Assembly (NCBI GenBank): GCA_030323885.1
Contig: JASIRB010003129.1
Location: forward strand, 17,141 to 81,140
Direction of reading: 5' to 3'
Source of the DNA: Branchipolynoe longqiensis
Taxonomy: Eukaryota > Annelida > Polychaeta > Phyllodocida > Polynoidae
Length of the DNA stretch: 64,000 nucleotides
Numbering within the stretch: the first letter of the stretch is position 1; each line of letters starts with the position of its first letter. Below the pieces are notes generated by a model, which ran no database searches, was not told where the DNA came from, and saw nothing but the letters and a program-made list of their open reading frames with translations. Made by a program: the position numbers and the translations under genes. Positions 55,273 through 64,000 of the stretch are shown here, one piece after another.

Positions 55273-55829
55273 ACAGCCTGTCTAACTAGCCTAGATGTGG
55301 ATGGTCCTTATTAAGTTAATGGGGTTCCACTTGACGCGTATCCTCACACCTGACGTCGCGTCCCACCACCCCCTCCCCCACCCCCACTCCCACCTCCATC
55401 CCCACCCCCTCCACCCACACCCCGACCCACCCACACCACACCCCCACCACACCCCCACCACACCCCCACACCACACCCACACCACCACACAGGGTGACAG
55501 ATGGGCAGCAGCTAAGGGTAAGAAGCAGCCTTTGTGGTAAAATAGTTTCTAACAATTTGGCTACTTTTTAAAAAACAATAAATATGCTTCTACCACTTAC
55601 CCCACACACACGTATATACCACACCTTTAATTTGAAACCAGCTTTGGTGACATAATTTGATTGTCGGTGGGAATTAAATGGATTTGAATTTATAAATTAT
55701 AATGAATGCTCGGAATGGGGTTTGTATTAAATACAATAAAGTGTTAAAGGGTATCTTTCACATATCAGATTGGTTGGCTAAATGTTACATTAGAAGATAA
55801 CTTGTGTGTGTTGGAATACATTTTTGTTG
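55273..55829. other. CCCCACC tract and spacer
   Basis: 55360-55495 is CCACACCCCCACC-like low complexity. No gene. Confidence 0.5.
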
Positions 55830-56272
55830 TTAAGGCCCTGTCACATTATGGTGTATGGCGGGAGCGTATTGAAAACCTACGTAGGTCCTGCGCGTGCCGG
55901 CCTATGATGACATTTTGTGACCTTTCGGGTGGTTTTGAGCATATGTGGAACCTACGAGGAGCGTACGAGGAGCGTATGAGCGTATGGGAGCGTGCTGTGA
56001 CATTTTTTGACGGTATGGGCCATACGCCCTCATAGGTCGAGATTTTTTTAGCACGCACAAACAAATTTGGACGGACGGATTTATGAAAGCGTATGGCGGC
56101 GTATGCCTCATACGCTTCACATAAGCCATCACCTGGCGGCATATGAGTAGCGTATGAGTAGCGTATGCGTAGCGTATGAGTAGCGTATACGGCGTATGCC
56201 GACGTATATGACATAAAGCGCCTACGCCGCCATACGCTCCCACAAAAAACCCTAATGTGACAGCCCCTTTAA
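55830..56272. mobile_element. FB1 foldback element, GCGTATG-word type
   Basis: Ends TTAAGGCCCTGTCACATTA and TAATGTGACAGCCCCTTTAA are inverted. The interior holds more than ten GCGTATG/CATACGC words; GAGTAGCGTAT is tandem near 56145-56185. Confidence 0.9.
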
Positions 56273-56508
56273 CAATTGTGGATATTTAACACTATATGGG
56301 TAGCATATGGGTAGTATATTTAAATAAAAAGCACCAATTTATTAACACAATAAAATGTTTAAAAAATAAAACTATCAATCATTACGGTGCTACACTTCTT
56401 CTTTTTTCCCCTTCTTTTTCCTTCAGTTTTTTAAATAAATATTTGCAACAAGAACTGGAAGCTTGGTCGCTGGCCTTTTTCAAGGAGCTGATTTATGACA
56501 ATAAATAT

Positions 56509-56690
56509 ACAGTAAAACCTCTCTAAATCGACAGACCATGGGACCGACTTTAAGTGGTCCATTTAGGGAGGTGGTCGGTTTAGAGAGTTAGAATATTCTT
56601 ACAATGGTATTGTTGGGACCCAAATAAAGCGATCGATATAGGGGAGTGGTCGATCTGTGGAGGGGTCGGTATAGAGGTTTTACTTATATT
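56509..56690. mobile_element. pogo-like MITE
   Basis: Left end ACAGTAAAACCTCTCTAAAT; right end TATAGAGGTTTTACTTATA. Both inner edges carry GGTCGGT words. A right-end relative is at about 46617-46662. Non-coding. Confidence 0.8.
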
Positions 56691-56893
56691 ATTTAATATT
56701 TTATTCATCTGAATAGAAGTTTTGTCAGCGTCGATGAACTGGTCTTCCAGCAAATATAGCAAATGCATTTTCATTCAATTCTCCCAAAATATATTTTTAA
56801 AGACACAAAAAGGCATAAGTTACAGTGCGCTGGTTTAGTTTTTAAACATTGGAATATATTTCATGCCTAACACATTTTGAAAAAGGGCTATTC

Positions 56894-56995
56894 AAATGTT
56901 TAATAAGTGCATCATTATCTAAGTTAGATATGTAGAATCAATTTGAGATAATTGTTTTGGTTTCGAAAATGTCATGCTTCATCGGTCTATGCAGC

Positions 56996-57000
<5 letters not shown>
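56894..57000 (+). mobile_element. TTAA-MITE right end
   Basis: ATGTTTAATAAGTGCATCAT to CATCGGTCTATGCAGCTTTAA. An (AT)n run replaces whatever followed. Confidence 0.82.
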
Positions 57001-57050
<50 letters not shown>

Positions 57051-57230
57051 ATAAAGAATTGTGAATGCTACGGTTGCGTGACGGATATGTTTGAGTTGGT
57101 GGTGGGGGGAGGGGGGGGGGGGGGGGGGGAGGGGAGTCCAGGGGTAGTGAGGTGGGTGAGTAGGTGCGGAGGTAGGGTTTGTGGGGAGTGGGGGAGGGGG
57201 GTGTTTGACCTGAAGATTGGCTGGGTGCTG
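57000..57230. repeat. (AT)n run and G-rich tract
   Basis: (AT)n 57000-57046, then a GGGGGGAGGGG-rich stretch at 57095-57230 with runs of ten or more G. Confidence 0.9.
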
Positions 57231-57344
57231 AGGGGTTAGCTTATTGAGTGCAAGTCAGGCCATATCAACCAACCAGAGTCAGTTTATCACGCATTGTGTG
57301 TAAGGTTAGTTACTCCGGCAGCACTGTCTCCACTGACACAATCC

Positions 57345-57955
57345 ATTAAGGCTCAGTTACACCTTACCGGATTGGGGTACCGGATAGAAAAAAGACACTG
57401 TCCGGTGAAATACGACAATGTCCGTTTTATATACGGTATGCATCCGGCATGTCCGTCATCGCTCCGGTGGTGTCCGGTGTGTACAGTGGCAAGTTTTGAA
57501 CATGCACACAACTTGTACCGGACACCGCCGGACTGACATGTACGGTTGGTGTCCGTTTTAAGTCCGTTTAGTCCATTTTGTCCAGTACATGTCCGGTACC
57601 CATCCGTTACCTCTCCGGTTTGCTTCCTGCAGAGTCCGTTGATGGTATTGTGGGAATTTGGTCAGTATATGTTTTCGGCGCATCCATGAATAGTCCGGTA
57701 TGTGTCCCGCTGATGTTCGGTCCATCTGTTAGCCATTCGGTTGTCGTCCGGTTATCGTCTGGTTATCGTCCGGTTATCGTCCGGTGGGTCTTTGTTAATG
57801 TACATTCCTTGTCCGTTAGCATCTGTTTCGTCTGGCGGAAAGCGCAACATTTCGACACATTTCGGTACATTTTGATACCGAACACCACCGGACTAGAAAA
57901 TTTGTTGTCTGCTTGTGTCTGGTACTCAATCCGGTAAGGTATGACAGGCACTTTA
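57345..57955. mobile_element. FB1 foldback element, TCCGGT-word type
   Basis: Ends TTAAGGCTCAGTTACACCTT and AAGGTATGACAGGCACTTTA are imperfectly inverted. The interior repeats TGTCCGGT, ACCGGAC and CCGGTTATCGT (three in tandem near 57745-57785). Confidence 0.85.
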
Positions 57956-58049
57956 GAAAAAGTGCCAGGAGGTGGAGTTATGGACATAACCACATGATTT
58001 TGCAATGTAATATGCTAAATGTGTTGTTGAACTACTTATTTATCATCCT

Positions 58050-58448
58050 CATAGGTGTCGCTTCCTAGCCAGGTGCTCGGCATTACTAAAGGGTAGGGCA
58101 ATGACTGGGTGGCTCGGTGTCAGGATAATGTGACTGAGTGGGATATCAGGTCATGGTGCTGGCATGGTCTCCCAGTGGGGCAGTACTATAAAGTCACCAG
58201 CACCATAAGGCCGCCAGCACCATGACCTGATATCCCACTCAGTCACATTAATTATCCTGACACTGAGCTAACCAGTCCTTGCCCTATCCTAATAATGCCG
58301 AGCACACAGCTTGAAGGCGACAAATATACATCTTTAGGTTATTGGTTTGACTCAATCAGGGTTCGAATCCACGGTCCCATGTGTTCGGATCCCTCGATCT
58401 CCCAAAACAGGAGACGGATGCTCAACTCATTTGGCCATCCCGTCTGGT
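58050..58448. mobile_element. Head-to-head inverted SINE-A pair
   Basis: 58050-58195 is a plus-strand 3' part ending GGCAGTACTATAAAGTCACC; 58196-58448 is a minus-strand copy beginning at about the same internal point and ending in its tRNA-like head. Together they form a hairpin of about 140-bp arms with almost no loop. Confidence 0.85.
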
Positions 58449-58752
58449 CGTCCACCTGTGAAGGTATAGGTAAAATTATCGATCCTGCTCAGTGGGCCCA
58501 TTTGCAGTTTGGACTATTTTCCGTTCCAACCAGTGGTCCACAACTGGTTCATCAAAGGATGTGCCACATGCTGTCCTATCAGTGGGAAAGTGCATATAAA
58601 AGACCCCTTGCTGCTTATCGGAAAGAGTAGCCTATGTGGCGGCAGCAGATTTCCTCCAAAGAAATATGTCAGAATGACCATATGTCTGACGTCCAATAGC
58701 CGATGATAAAAATCAATATGTTCTAGAGGTGTCGTTAAATAAACCAAGCTTT
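58449..58752 (+). mobile_element. SINE-B copy
   Basis: GTCCACCTGTGAAGGTATAG, CCACAACTGGTTCATCAAAGG, GTGGGAAAGTGCATATAAAA and end GTGTCGTTAAATAAACCAAG. Directly next to the SINE-A head. Confidence 0.85.
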
Positions 58753-59162
58753 TCTTTTACTATGTGAACTGCCGTTGGTGGGTTTGAGACACTTCAGGTA
58801 ATGTTGTATGACGTGCTGGGGTGGGCGGGTCGTAGCCAGGTCTTCAAAGGTCTACACACCTTGAAGGAAACCCCAAATTGACATGCGGGGCAAAGAGGTT
58901 TAGAAACAGGGCTTATCTCGGTAAAATAAGCAGGGGGCCACACGCCCCGGGGAATTAATTCACCCGTGACGGCCGGCTGGTCGGGCAACAGGTTTGGGGG
59001 TGGGGGTGAGGGTGGGGGTGGGGGGGGTTAAAGACGGAGGGGGAAGAAAGGGGGGGGGAGAGAATGCGAAAAGGCGGGAAGGGGTGGTGACCGGTGGGAA
59101 GAGAGGTGTTGTGAGGGGAGGTGTGTTTGGGGAAGTGTGGTGAGGTGAGGTGTAGTGAGAGG
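58753..59162. other. G-rich spacer
   Basis: 58990-59160 consists of GGGTGGGGG and GGTGTG words. No gene. Confidence 0.5.
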
Positions 59163-59483
59163 TTTGTTTGTTGGGGTTTTAAGTCCTAGCAAAATTTAAG
59201 GTCATATCAGGATGGATACCGACTTGTGACAGTGCACACTCATGGCGATGTTATAATGCTGCCCCATTGGGAGACTCATTCACATTATCCTGACACTGAG
59301 CCAACAAGTCCTTGCCATATCCTAATAATGCAGAGCGCCAGGCTACGATGTGACAAGCATCAATTTTTAAGTCATCGGTTTGACTCGACCAGGGTTTGAA
59401 TCCATGTACCCATTGGTTCAGATCCCCCGATCTCCCAAAGCAGGAGACGGACGCTCAACTCATTCGGCCACCCCGTCTGGTTC
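59163..59483 (-). mobile_element. SINE-A, full length
   Basis: Tail GTCCTAGCAAAATTTAAGG at the left to CATTCGGCCACCCCGTCTGG at the right. Box B is GGGTTTGAATCC. Confidence 0.88.
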
Positions 59484-59797
59484 CTAGAAAGATCCAAGGT
59501 CATATGAGGATGGGTACCGACTTGTGACAGTGCACACTCATGGCAACATTATAGTGCTGCCCTACTCGGAGACCGTGCCACGGGCACCATGACCCAATAT
59601 CCTACTCATTCACATTATCTTGATACTGAGCAAACCAGTCATTGTTTTGTCTTATTAATGGCGAGCGCCAGGCGATGTAGTGACAAGTTTCTATTTTGTA
59701 AGTCATTGGTTTGACTCGGCCAGCGTTCAAACCCAGAACCTCTGGCAGTGGAAGCCAACCAGCGCTCTGACCGATTCCGCCATCCCGCCCGGTTCAT
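59484..59797 (-). mobile_element. SINE-A, tandem second copy
   Basis: Begins TCCTAGAAAGATCCAAGG immediately after the previous head and ends ATTCCGCCATCCCGCCCGG. It differs at many positions from its neighbour, so it is a separate insertion and not a recent duplication. Confidence 0.87.
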
Positions 59798-59871
59798 GGT
59801 GATGGTGTGTGAATGTGTGTGAAGGTATGTTAGAGTCAGTCAGTCAGTGTTTATGGGGGTAGGGTTTCAAC

Positions 59872-60289
59872 TAGATAAAAGATTCACCCCGTACTTACAG
59901 TACAGGGGTGAAAACCAACCCATTAGAAAAGCTGGCGAAGAATTTCGACATGCTGGGGAAATTAATTGAGTGACTAATGTTTTAATTTAAGAAGCAATAT
60001 TTATTCTTTATATATGTTTTTATATTTCCCCGCTACCTTTGAGTTGAAAAATGTAATTAAACATCCAGTTTAATAGACTTTAAAAGTGAAATCGACGGCG
60101 TTCTATGGCCGCCATCTTGTCTTTTTGCATTCCCTCCCATTTCACCAACTCTGTGCCAATATAAGTACCCATTTGATACTGGAGGCAGGCATTCTACTTC
60201 CTGTTCCATACTAAAGCTATTTTCGCCCGTATTTACACAACGTTGTCGTTCACCCGTGTACTAGAAGTACAGGGTGAATCTTTTATCTA
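59872..60289 (-). mobile_element. MULE-MITE copy 5 (perfect 9-bp target duplication)
   Basis: GGTTTCAAC at 59863-59871 and 60290-60298 flanks TAGATAAAAGATTCACCC...GGGTGAATCTTTTATCTA. GGCCGCCATCTTGTC is at about 60108. This 418-bp copy is close to copy 1 and looks complete. Confidence 0.95.
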
Positions 60290-60398
60290 GGTTTCAACAT
60301 GTTATTCTGCGTGGAAGATCAAAATAATCATAATTTAGAAAAAATTGTGACGTGTGAGTGACACATGTATTCTAGGTTCTGCTGGTCCTTCAGGAAGG

Positions 60399-60672
60399 GA
60401 CCAGACGGGATGGCCGAATAAGTTAGAGCATGGGGTCGTGGGTTTGAACCCTGGTTGAGTCAAACCAATGACTTTAAAATTGATACTTGTTGCTTCCTAG
60501 CCTGGCGCTCGGCATTATTAGGATAGGGCAAGGACTGGTTGGCTCAGTGTCAGGATAATGTGACTGAGTGGGATATCAGGTCATGGTGCTGGTGGCCTGT
60601 CACAAGTCGGTACCCGTCCTGATATGACCTTAGATGTTGCTAGCACATAAAACAACAACAAACAAACAATAG
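60399..60672 (+). mobile_element. SINE-A, internally deleted
   Basis: GACGGGATGGCCGAATAAG head, GTGGGTTTGAACCCTGG, then GGTGGCCTGTCACAAGTC, where about 65 bp present in other copies (GGGGCAGCACTATAAA) are missing. Confidence 0.87.
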
Positions 60673-60881
60673 TCGATAAGAAATGGCACTGCTACTCCTT
60701 CCTCCTCTGTACTACTACTACTATACTAGTACTATTTTATACACTGGCAAATTCGTCATACTAAATTCACTGCCAATCAGAGTTATTCTGTCATAATTTA
60801 GAAAGAAATTAATGTTAATTTTTTTCTTTTTTTTTCTATTGATACCTATTGTCATGGGGGTGATGAAAATGGGAAATATTG
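60673..60881. other. No gene recognised
   Basis: Nothing supportable. Confidence 0.4.
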
Positions 60882-60954
60882 CGCCTAGAGCGGGACTCGA
60901 ACCCACATCTCTTTGCTTTCCGGGTCAGTGTGTACATCATTACACCACCTAGGC
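60882..60954 (-). pseudogene. tRNA pseudogene or tRNA-derived SINE head
   Basis: Minus strand, 73 nt: acceptor GCCTAGG with TCTAGGC, D stem GTGT/ACAC, and T arm GTGGG-TTCGAGT-CCCGC all pair. The anticodon stem does not pair and no anticodon can be read. Either a decayed tRNA or the start of a SINE that continues to about 60840. Confidence 0.55.
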
Positions 60955-61324
60955 TCCCTGATATCACCACATTGCCCAGGCCTACCTGTTTATGCGGCTC
61001 CTTGTCTGAGAGGTCAGTGCAGACCACTACAATAGCAAAGTTTTTATTCTTTTGTTGCGTTTATCGATAGCTAGCAGAGAATGTATACCTCGGTGGTTAA
61101 GTGTATTTAATTAGTTTGTGTAGATTGAAATCTCAGCGGAAACCACAGGAGTTTAAACATAAATGGGGTAGATTCCTGGTCGAGCCAGCTCTACGGTTGG
61201 TTGGTCAGTGGCCAGTGGTCAGTAGTCAGTAGAGCGGAACTGGACAGTGGTCAGCGACAGGTCGTAGCCTGGAGGCACCGCGGTGTGGACAGTGGTTACC
61301 ACCGGACGCGGTAGCCGAATCGCT

Positions 61325-61545
61325 AGGGAGCGAGGGGGAGAGAGGGATAGCGAAGGAGAGAGAGGGAAAGAGAGGGAGAGAGAGGGAGAGAGAGAGGGGC
61401 AGGGAGGGAGAGTGAGGGAGAGAGACAGGGTGAGAGAAGGAGAGAGGGGGAGAAATAGGGAGGGAGAGAGGGAGAGAGCGGGAGAGAGAATGAGAGAGGG
61501 AGAGAGAGGGAGAGAGAGGGAGAGAGAGGTAGGGAGATAAGGGGA
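61325..61545. repeat. (GA)n / GGGAGAGA purine tract
   Basis: Almost only G and A on the plus strand. Arg/Glu and Ser/Leu/Pro frames are compositional. It is preceded by a tRNA-like GACGCGGTAGCCGAATCGC at 61303. Confidence 0.94.
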
Positions 61546-61964
61546 GAGTTATGAACACTGCCTGAAAGGCTGTGCTGCGCCCATTCAATTGGCCCCAACC
61601 CCTTTGACAGTTTTCCATAATACACTCAACACTCTGCTATACCAACACTCCTCCCTGGGTGCGTGGTGTACCAATACAACCCATTCATTCTACCATTCTA
61701 TTAAAATGGCCACGGTCACACTTCCGGTCTTTATTTAATCACTTCCGCCCTGCCTTATTCTATGCCTGTGTAGGTTTGTGTGTGTGTGTTTACTAGCTGG
61801 TTTGCCCGCGGTGTTGTTGAGAGCGTGCTTCTTAGTTGTAGTGCATGGCTTTTACAGTCTTAGTCTTGGTAGGTGGTGGTGGAGGACCTTTCAAGATTTT
61901 ATGGAGTTGAATTGTATGGTCAGGTGTGCGACCACTAAGTAAACACTCTTTTTTGTTTTTGTTT
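61546..61964. other. No gene recognised
   Basis: Nothing supportable. Confidence 0.45.
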
Positions 61965-62385
61965 ATTGGTGGGTTGTTTTTTTAAAGACCTAGCAACATC
62001 AAAGCTAATATCAGGAGCAGTGACCGGAGTGCAGAAGGTTGGGGTGATTGGAGTTTTACGGCCTGGCTACATCTAAGGCCATATCTGGATGGGTACTGAC
62101 TTGTGATAGTGAGCACTCATGGCGACTTTATAGTGCTCCCATGTCCTGATTTGATGTTAGATGTTGCTAGGACATAAGACAACAAAAACAAACTATAGTG
62201 CTGCCCAACTGGGAGACCAGATTTCATATCATCCTGACATTGATCCAACCAGTCCTTGCCCTATCCTAATAATGCCGAGCGCCAGGCTAGGTAGCAACAA
62301 GTATCAATTTTAAAGTCATTGGTTTGACTCGACCACAATCTACCAAAACGGCAGACCTGATGCTCGGTCGGCCATCGTGTCTGGT
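61965..62385 (-). mobile_element. SINE-A composite
   Basis: Three tail pieces occur in different orientations (CTAGCAACATCAAAGC at 61991, CTGGCTACATCTAAGGCC at 62062, and plus-strand GATGTTGCTAGGACATAAG at 62154), then the body to GGCCATCGTGTCTGG. Best explained by insertion of SINE-A tails into a SINE-A. Confidence 0.75.
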
Positions 62386-62430
62386 GCAGAAGGTTGGGAG
62401 GTTGAATCCCAGCTAAGTCGAACCAATGGC

Positions 62431-62803
62431 TAATGCCGCAGTCACACTATGACGTGTTGCACCAACGTTGGACAATGCGTGCCAACGTGTTGGGTTTTGG
62501 GGCAAAATGTCGGTACACATCCGGCACATTACCAGCGTGTTACCGGCGTGTTACCGGCACGTTACCGGCACGTCGGTACATGTACACTGATAGCAACGTG
62601 TGAGCCAACACGTCGGCGCCCGCTGGCTCGTGCCGATCGTTTTGTGCTTGCACAAAACTTTCGACGCGCCCCGACGCGCCCCGACGGGTTGGAGGGGATG
62701 TTACGGACGCATTAACAACACGTCGAAACCCGTTGCGTGCTAGCAAATATTTTGCGCGTTGGCGGCATGCCGGAAAACATGTCGTAGTGTGACTGCACCA
62801 TTA
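62431..62803. mobile_element. FB1 foldback element, CGTGTT/CCGGCACG-word type
   Basis: Ends TAATGCCGCAGTCACACTAT and AGTGTGACTGCACCATTA are inverted. Interior: GTTACCGGC in tandem (62525-62570), ACACGTCGG and CGACGCGCCC repeats. Confidence 0.88.
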
Positions 62804-63135
62804 CCAAATTTATACTTGTCGATATGTAGCCTGGCACTTACTTGAAGATGTAAACTTCCTATCATGGATAAGTCTGAATAGACCTGTTTTCACCATTAGA
62901 CAGTTTGTCAATAGAAAGCCCAAGCCTAGACTTTTACCGACCCAAGGGATTTTTAACCTCCCACACTATATAGACATGGTATGAGAGCAAATGCCATAGT
63001 CATTATTTAAACAGATAGAATATGCGGAATATGCGAGTAAATAAATTGAGAGGTAGTTCGCAACAAAACACAGAGTATTTTCAAGTGACAAAATAAATCC
63101 ATACAAGGCTTCAGCCTAAATAATACTCTCATAAT
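62804..63135. other. No gene recognised
   Basis: Nothing supportable. Confidence 0.45.
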
Positions 63136-63138
63136 TGT

Positions 63139-63450
63139 TGGTTGGTTCGTTGTTGGAATTTTACATCTTGGCAACATCTAAGGTCATACATAAATCTCAT
63201 ATCAGGGACGTACCGACTTGTGACAGTGCACACTCATGGTGACTTTATAGTGCTGTCCCACTTAGAAATCAGGCCACCAGCACTGATATCCCACTCAGTC
63301 ACATTATCCTGACACTGAGCTAACCAGTTCTAGTCCTATCCTATTAATGCTGAGCACCAAGCTAGGAAGCGACAAGTATCAATTTTGTAAGTCATTGATT
63401 TGACTCGCCTCCATGGGACTGGAACTCCTGATCTCCCAAACAGGAGGCGC
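63139..63450 (-). mobile_element. SINE-A, headless
   Basis: Tail GGAATTTTACATCTTGGCAAC to TTGACTCGCCTCCATGG. The tRNA-like head is partly deleted. Confidence 0.85.
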
Positions 63451-63599
63451 TCGCATAATTAGTTACACAGTATGATATTGAGTGCATGGTATGCAGTTTA
63501 TGATATCGAGGTGAGATGTTCGCTGTACACAGGTAGAGCACACAAAGGTGAGGGTGGGTGGGGTGGGTGGTGGGTGGTGGCACTGTGCCCTTAAGTAAT

Positions 63600-64000
63600 G
63601 TTCCACCACACACTCATACCCCTAGTCACCTACATTCACACAAACTCACCCACACACCCACACACCCACACTAATACACACTCACCCCCCACACCCACCC
63701 ACATCCATACGCACTCACCCCACACCCACCCAACCGCCTCCATACACACTCGCCCAACACCCACATTCATACACACTCGCTCCCACCTCCACCCACCTAC
63801 ACATAATCACACAAACTCGCCACCACCTCCACCCCCCCATAATCACACAAACTCACCCCCACCTCCACCCCCCCATAATCACACAAACTCACCCCCACCT
63901 CCACCCACCCACCCCCATAATCACACAAACTCACCCCCACCTCCACCCACATTCATATACACTCACCCCCACCTCCATCCAGCCCCACTCACCCACCCAC
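63600..64000. repeat. CACCC-rich minisatellite, continues past the window
   Basis: Degenerate units of ATAATCACACAAACTCACC plus CCCACCTCCACCC, roughly 30-45 bp long and most regular from 63790 to 63950. Confidence 0.9.

Noticed and set aside
55846..56243. Tyr/Arg/Thr-rich frames of 110-120 residues
   Set aside because: Produced by the GCGTATG words of an FB1 foldback.
43739..57046. CRISPR-like arrays among the periodic repeats
   Set aside because: Repeats are AT dinucleotides, minisatellites or degenerate words, with no constant repeat plus unique spacers, and the DNA is clearly eukaryotic.
60882..60954. Functional tRNA
   Set aside because: Acceptor, D and T stems pair, but the anticodon stem does not and no anticodon can be assigned.

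Overview
This is nuclear DNA from an animal, and I see no intact host protein-coding gene in it. The eukaryotic evidence is four canonical tRNA genes with internal Pol III boxes and T-run terminators, tRNA-derived SINEs, several non-LTR retrotransposon clades, a tyrosine-recombinase retrotransposon, many MITE and foldback families, and abundant microsatellites. The SINE-B type (ACTGGTTCATCAAAGG core, GTCGTTAAATAAA end) is, from memory, typical of marine molluscs, so a mollusc or other lophotrochozoan is my best guess. That is recollection, not proof.

Layout. 0-10 kb: an inverted SINE-B pair, a long TC tract, several TIR MITEs, three kinds of foldback element and an RTE-like LINE derivative. 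10-21 kb: tRNA-Ala(AGC), two identical initiator tRNA-Met genes and tRNA-Asp(GTC), embedded in repeats, plus the longest RTE-like reverse transcriptase remnant (14.9-16.6 kb, minus). 21-37 kb: nested TTAA-ended MITEs, SINE-A copies, a 20-bp-unit minisatellite (23.6-24.8 kb), more foldbacks and a large inverted repeat at 32.6-34.0 kb. 37.3-42.6 kb: a very GC-rich Ngaro-like retrotransposon (gag, RT, RNase H, tyrosine recombinase) sitting inside a TTAA-ended MITE. 42.6-64 kb: more of the same repeat families, AT and CCACC low-complexity tracts, and four MULE-type MITEs in the window with exact or near-exact 9-bp target duplications.

Family names used below. SINE-A: tRNA-like head, segment GTCAAACCAATGACTT, end near ACATCTAAGGTCATA in inverse orientation; more than 20 copies or pieces. 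TTAA-MITE: ends TTAA-AGYTGCATAGTCCGATG. MULE-MITE: ends TAGATAAAAGATTCACCC. FB1: ends near GTCACAC with interiors built from short degenerate words. FB2: ends GCCGTGTTCACACGGG. FB3: about 350-nt central palindrome. T-element: ends ATAGACTACATCAC.

The most interesting signals are: (1) four RTE-like copies in which one constant 5' module is joined to different internal points of the same LINE, three of them with target-site duplications around the whole joined unit, which looks like splicing or template switching before insertion; (2) an initiator tRNA fused to a CR1-like LINE tail inside a MITE; (3) a TIR element carrying a tRNA/SINE promoter core, present in two copies; (4) foldback families with common ends but interiors made of different short words; (5) MULE-MITEs spreading a YY1-like motif. 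Family assignments were made by eye; nothing was searched or aligned by computer.
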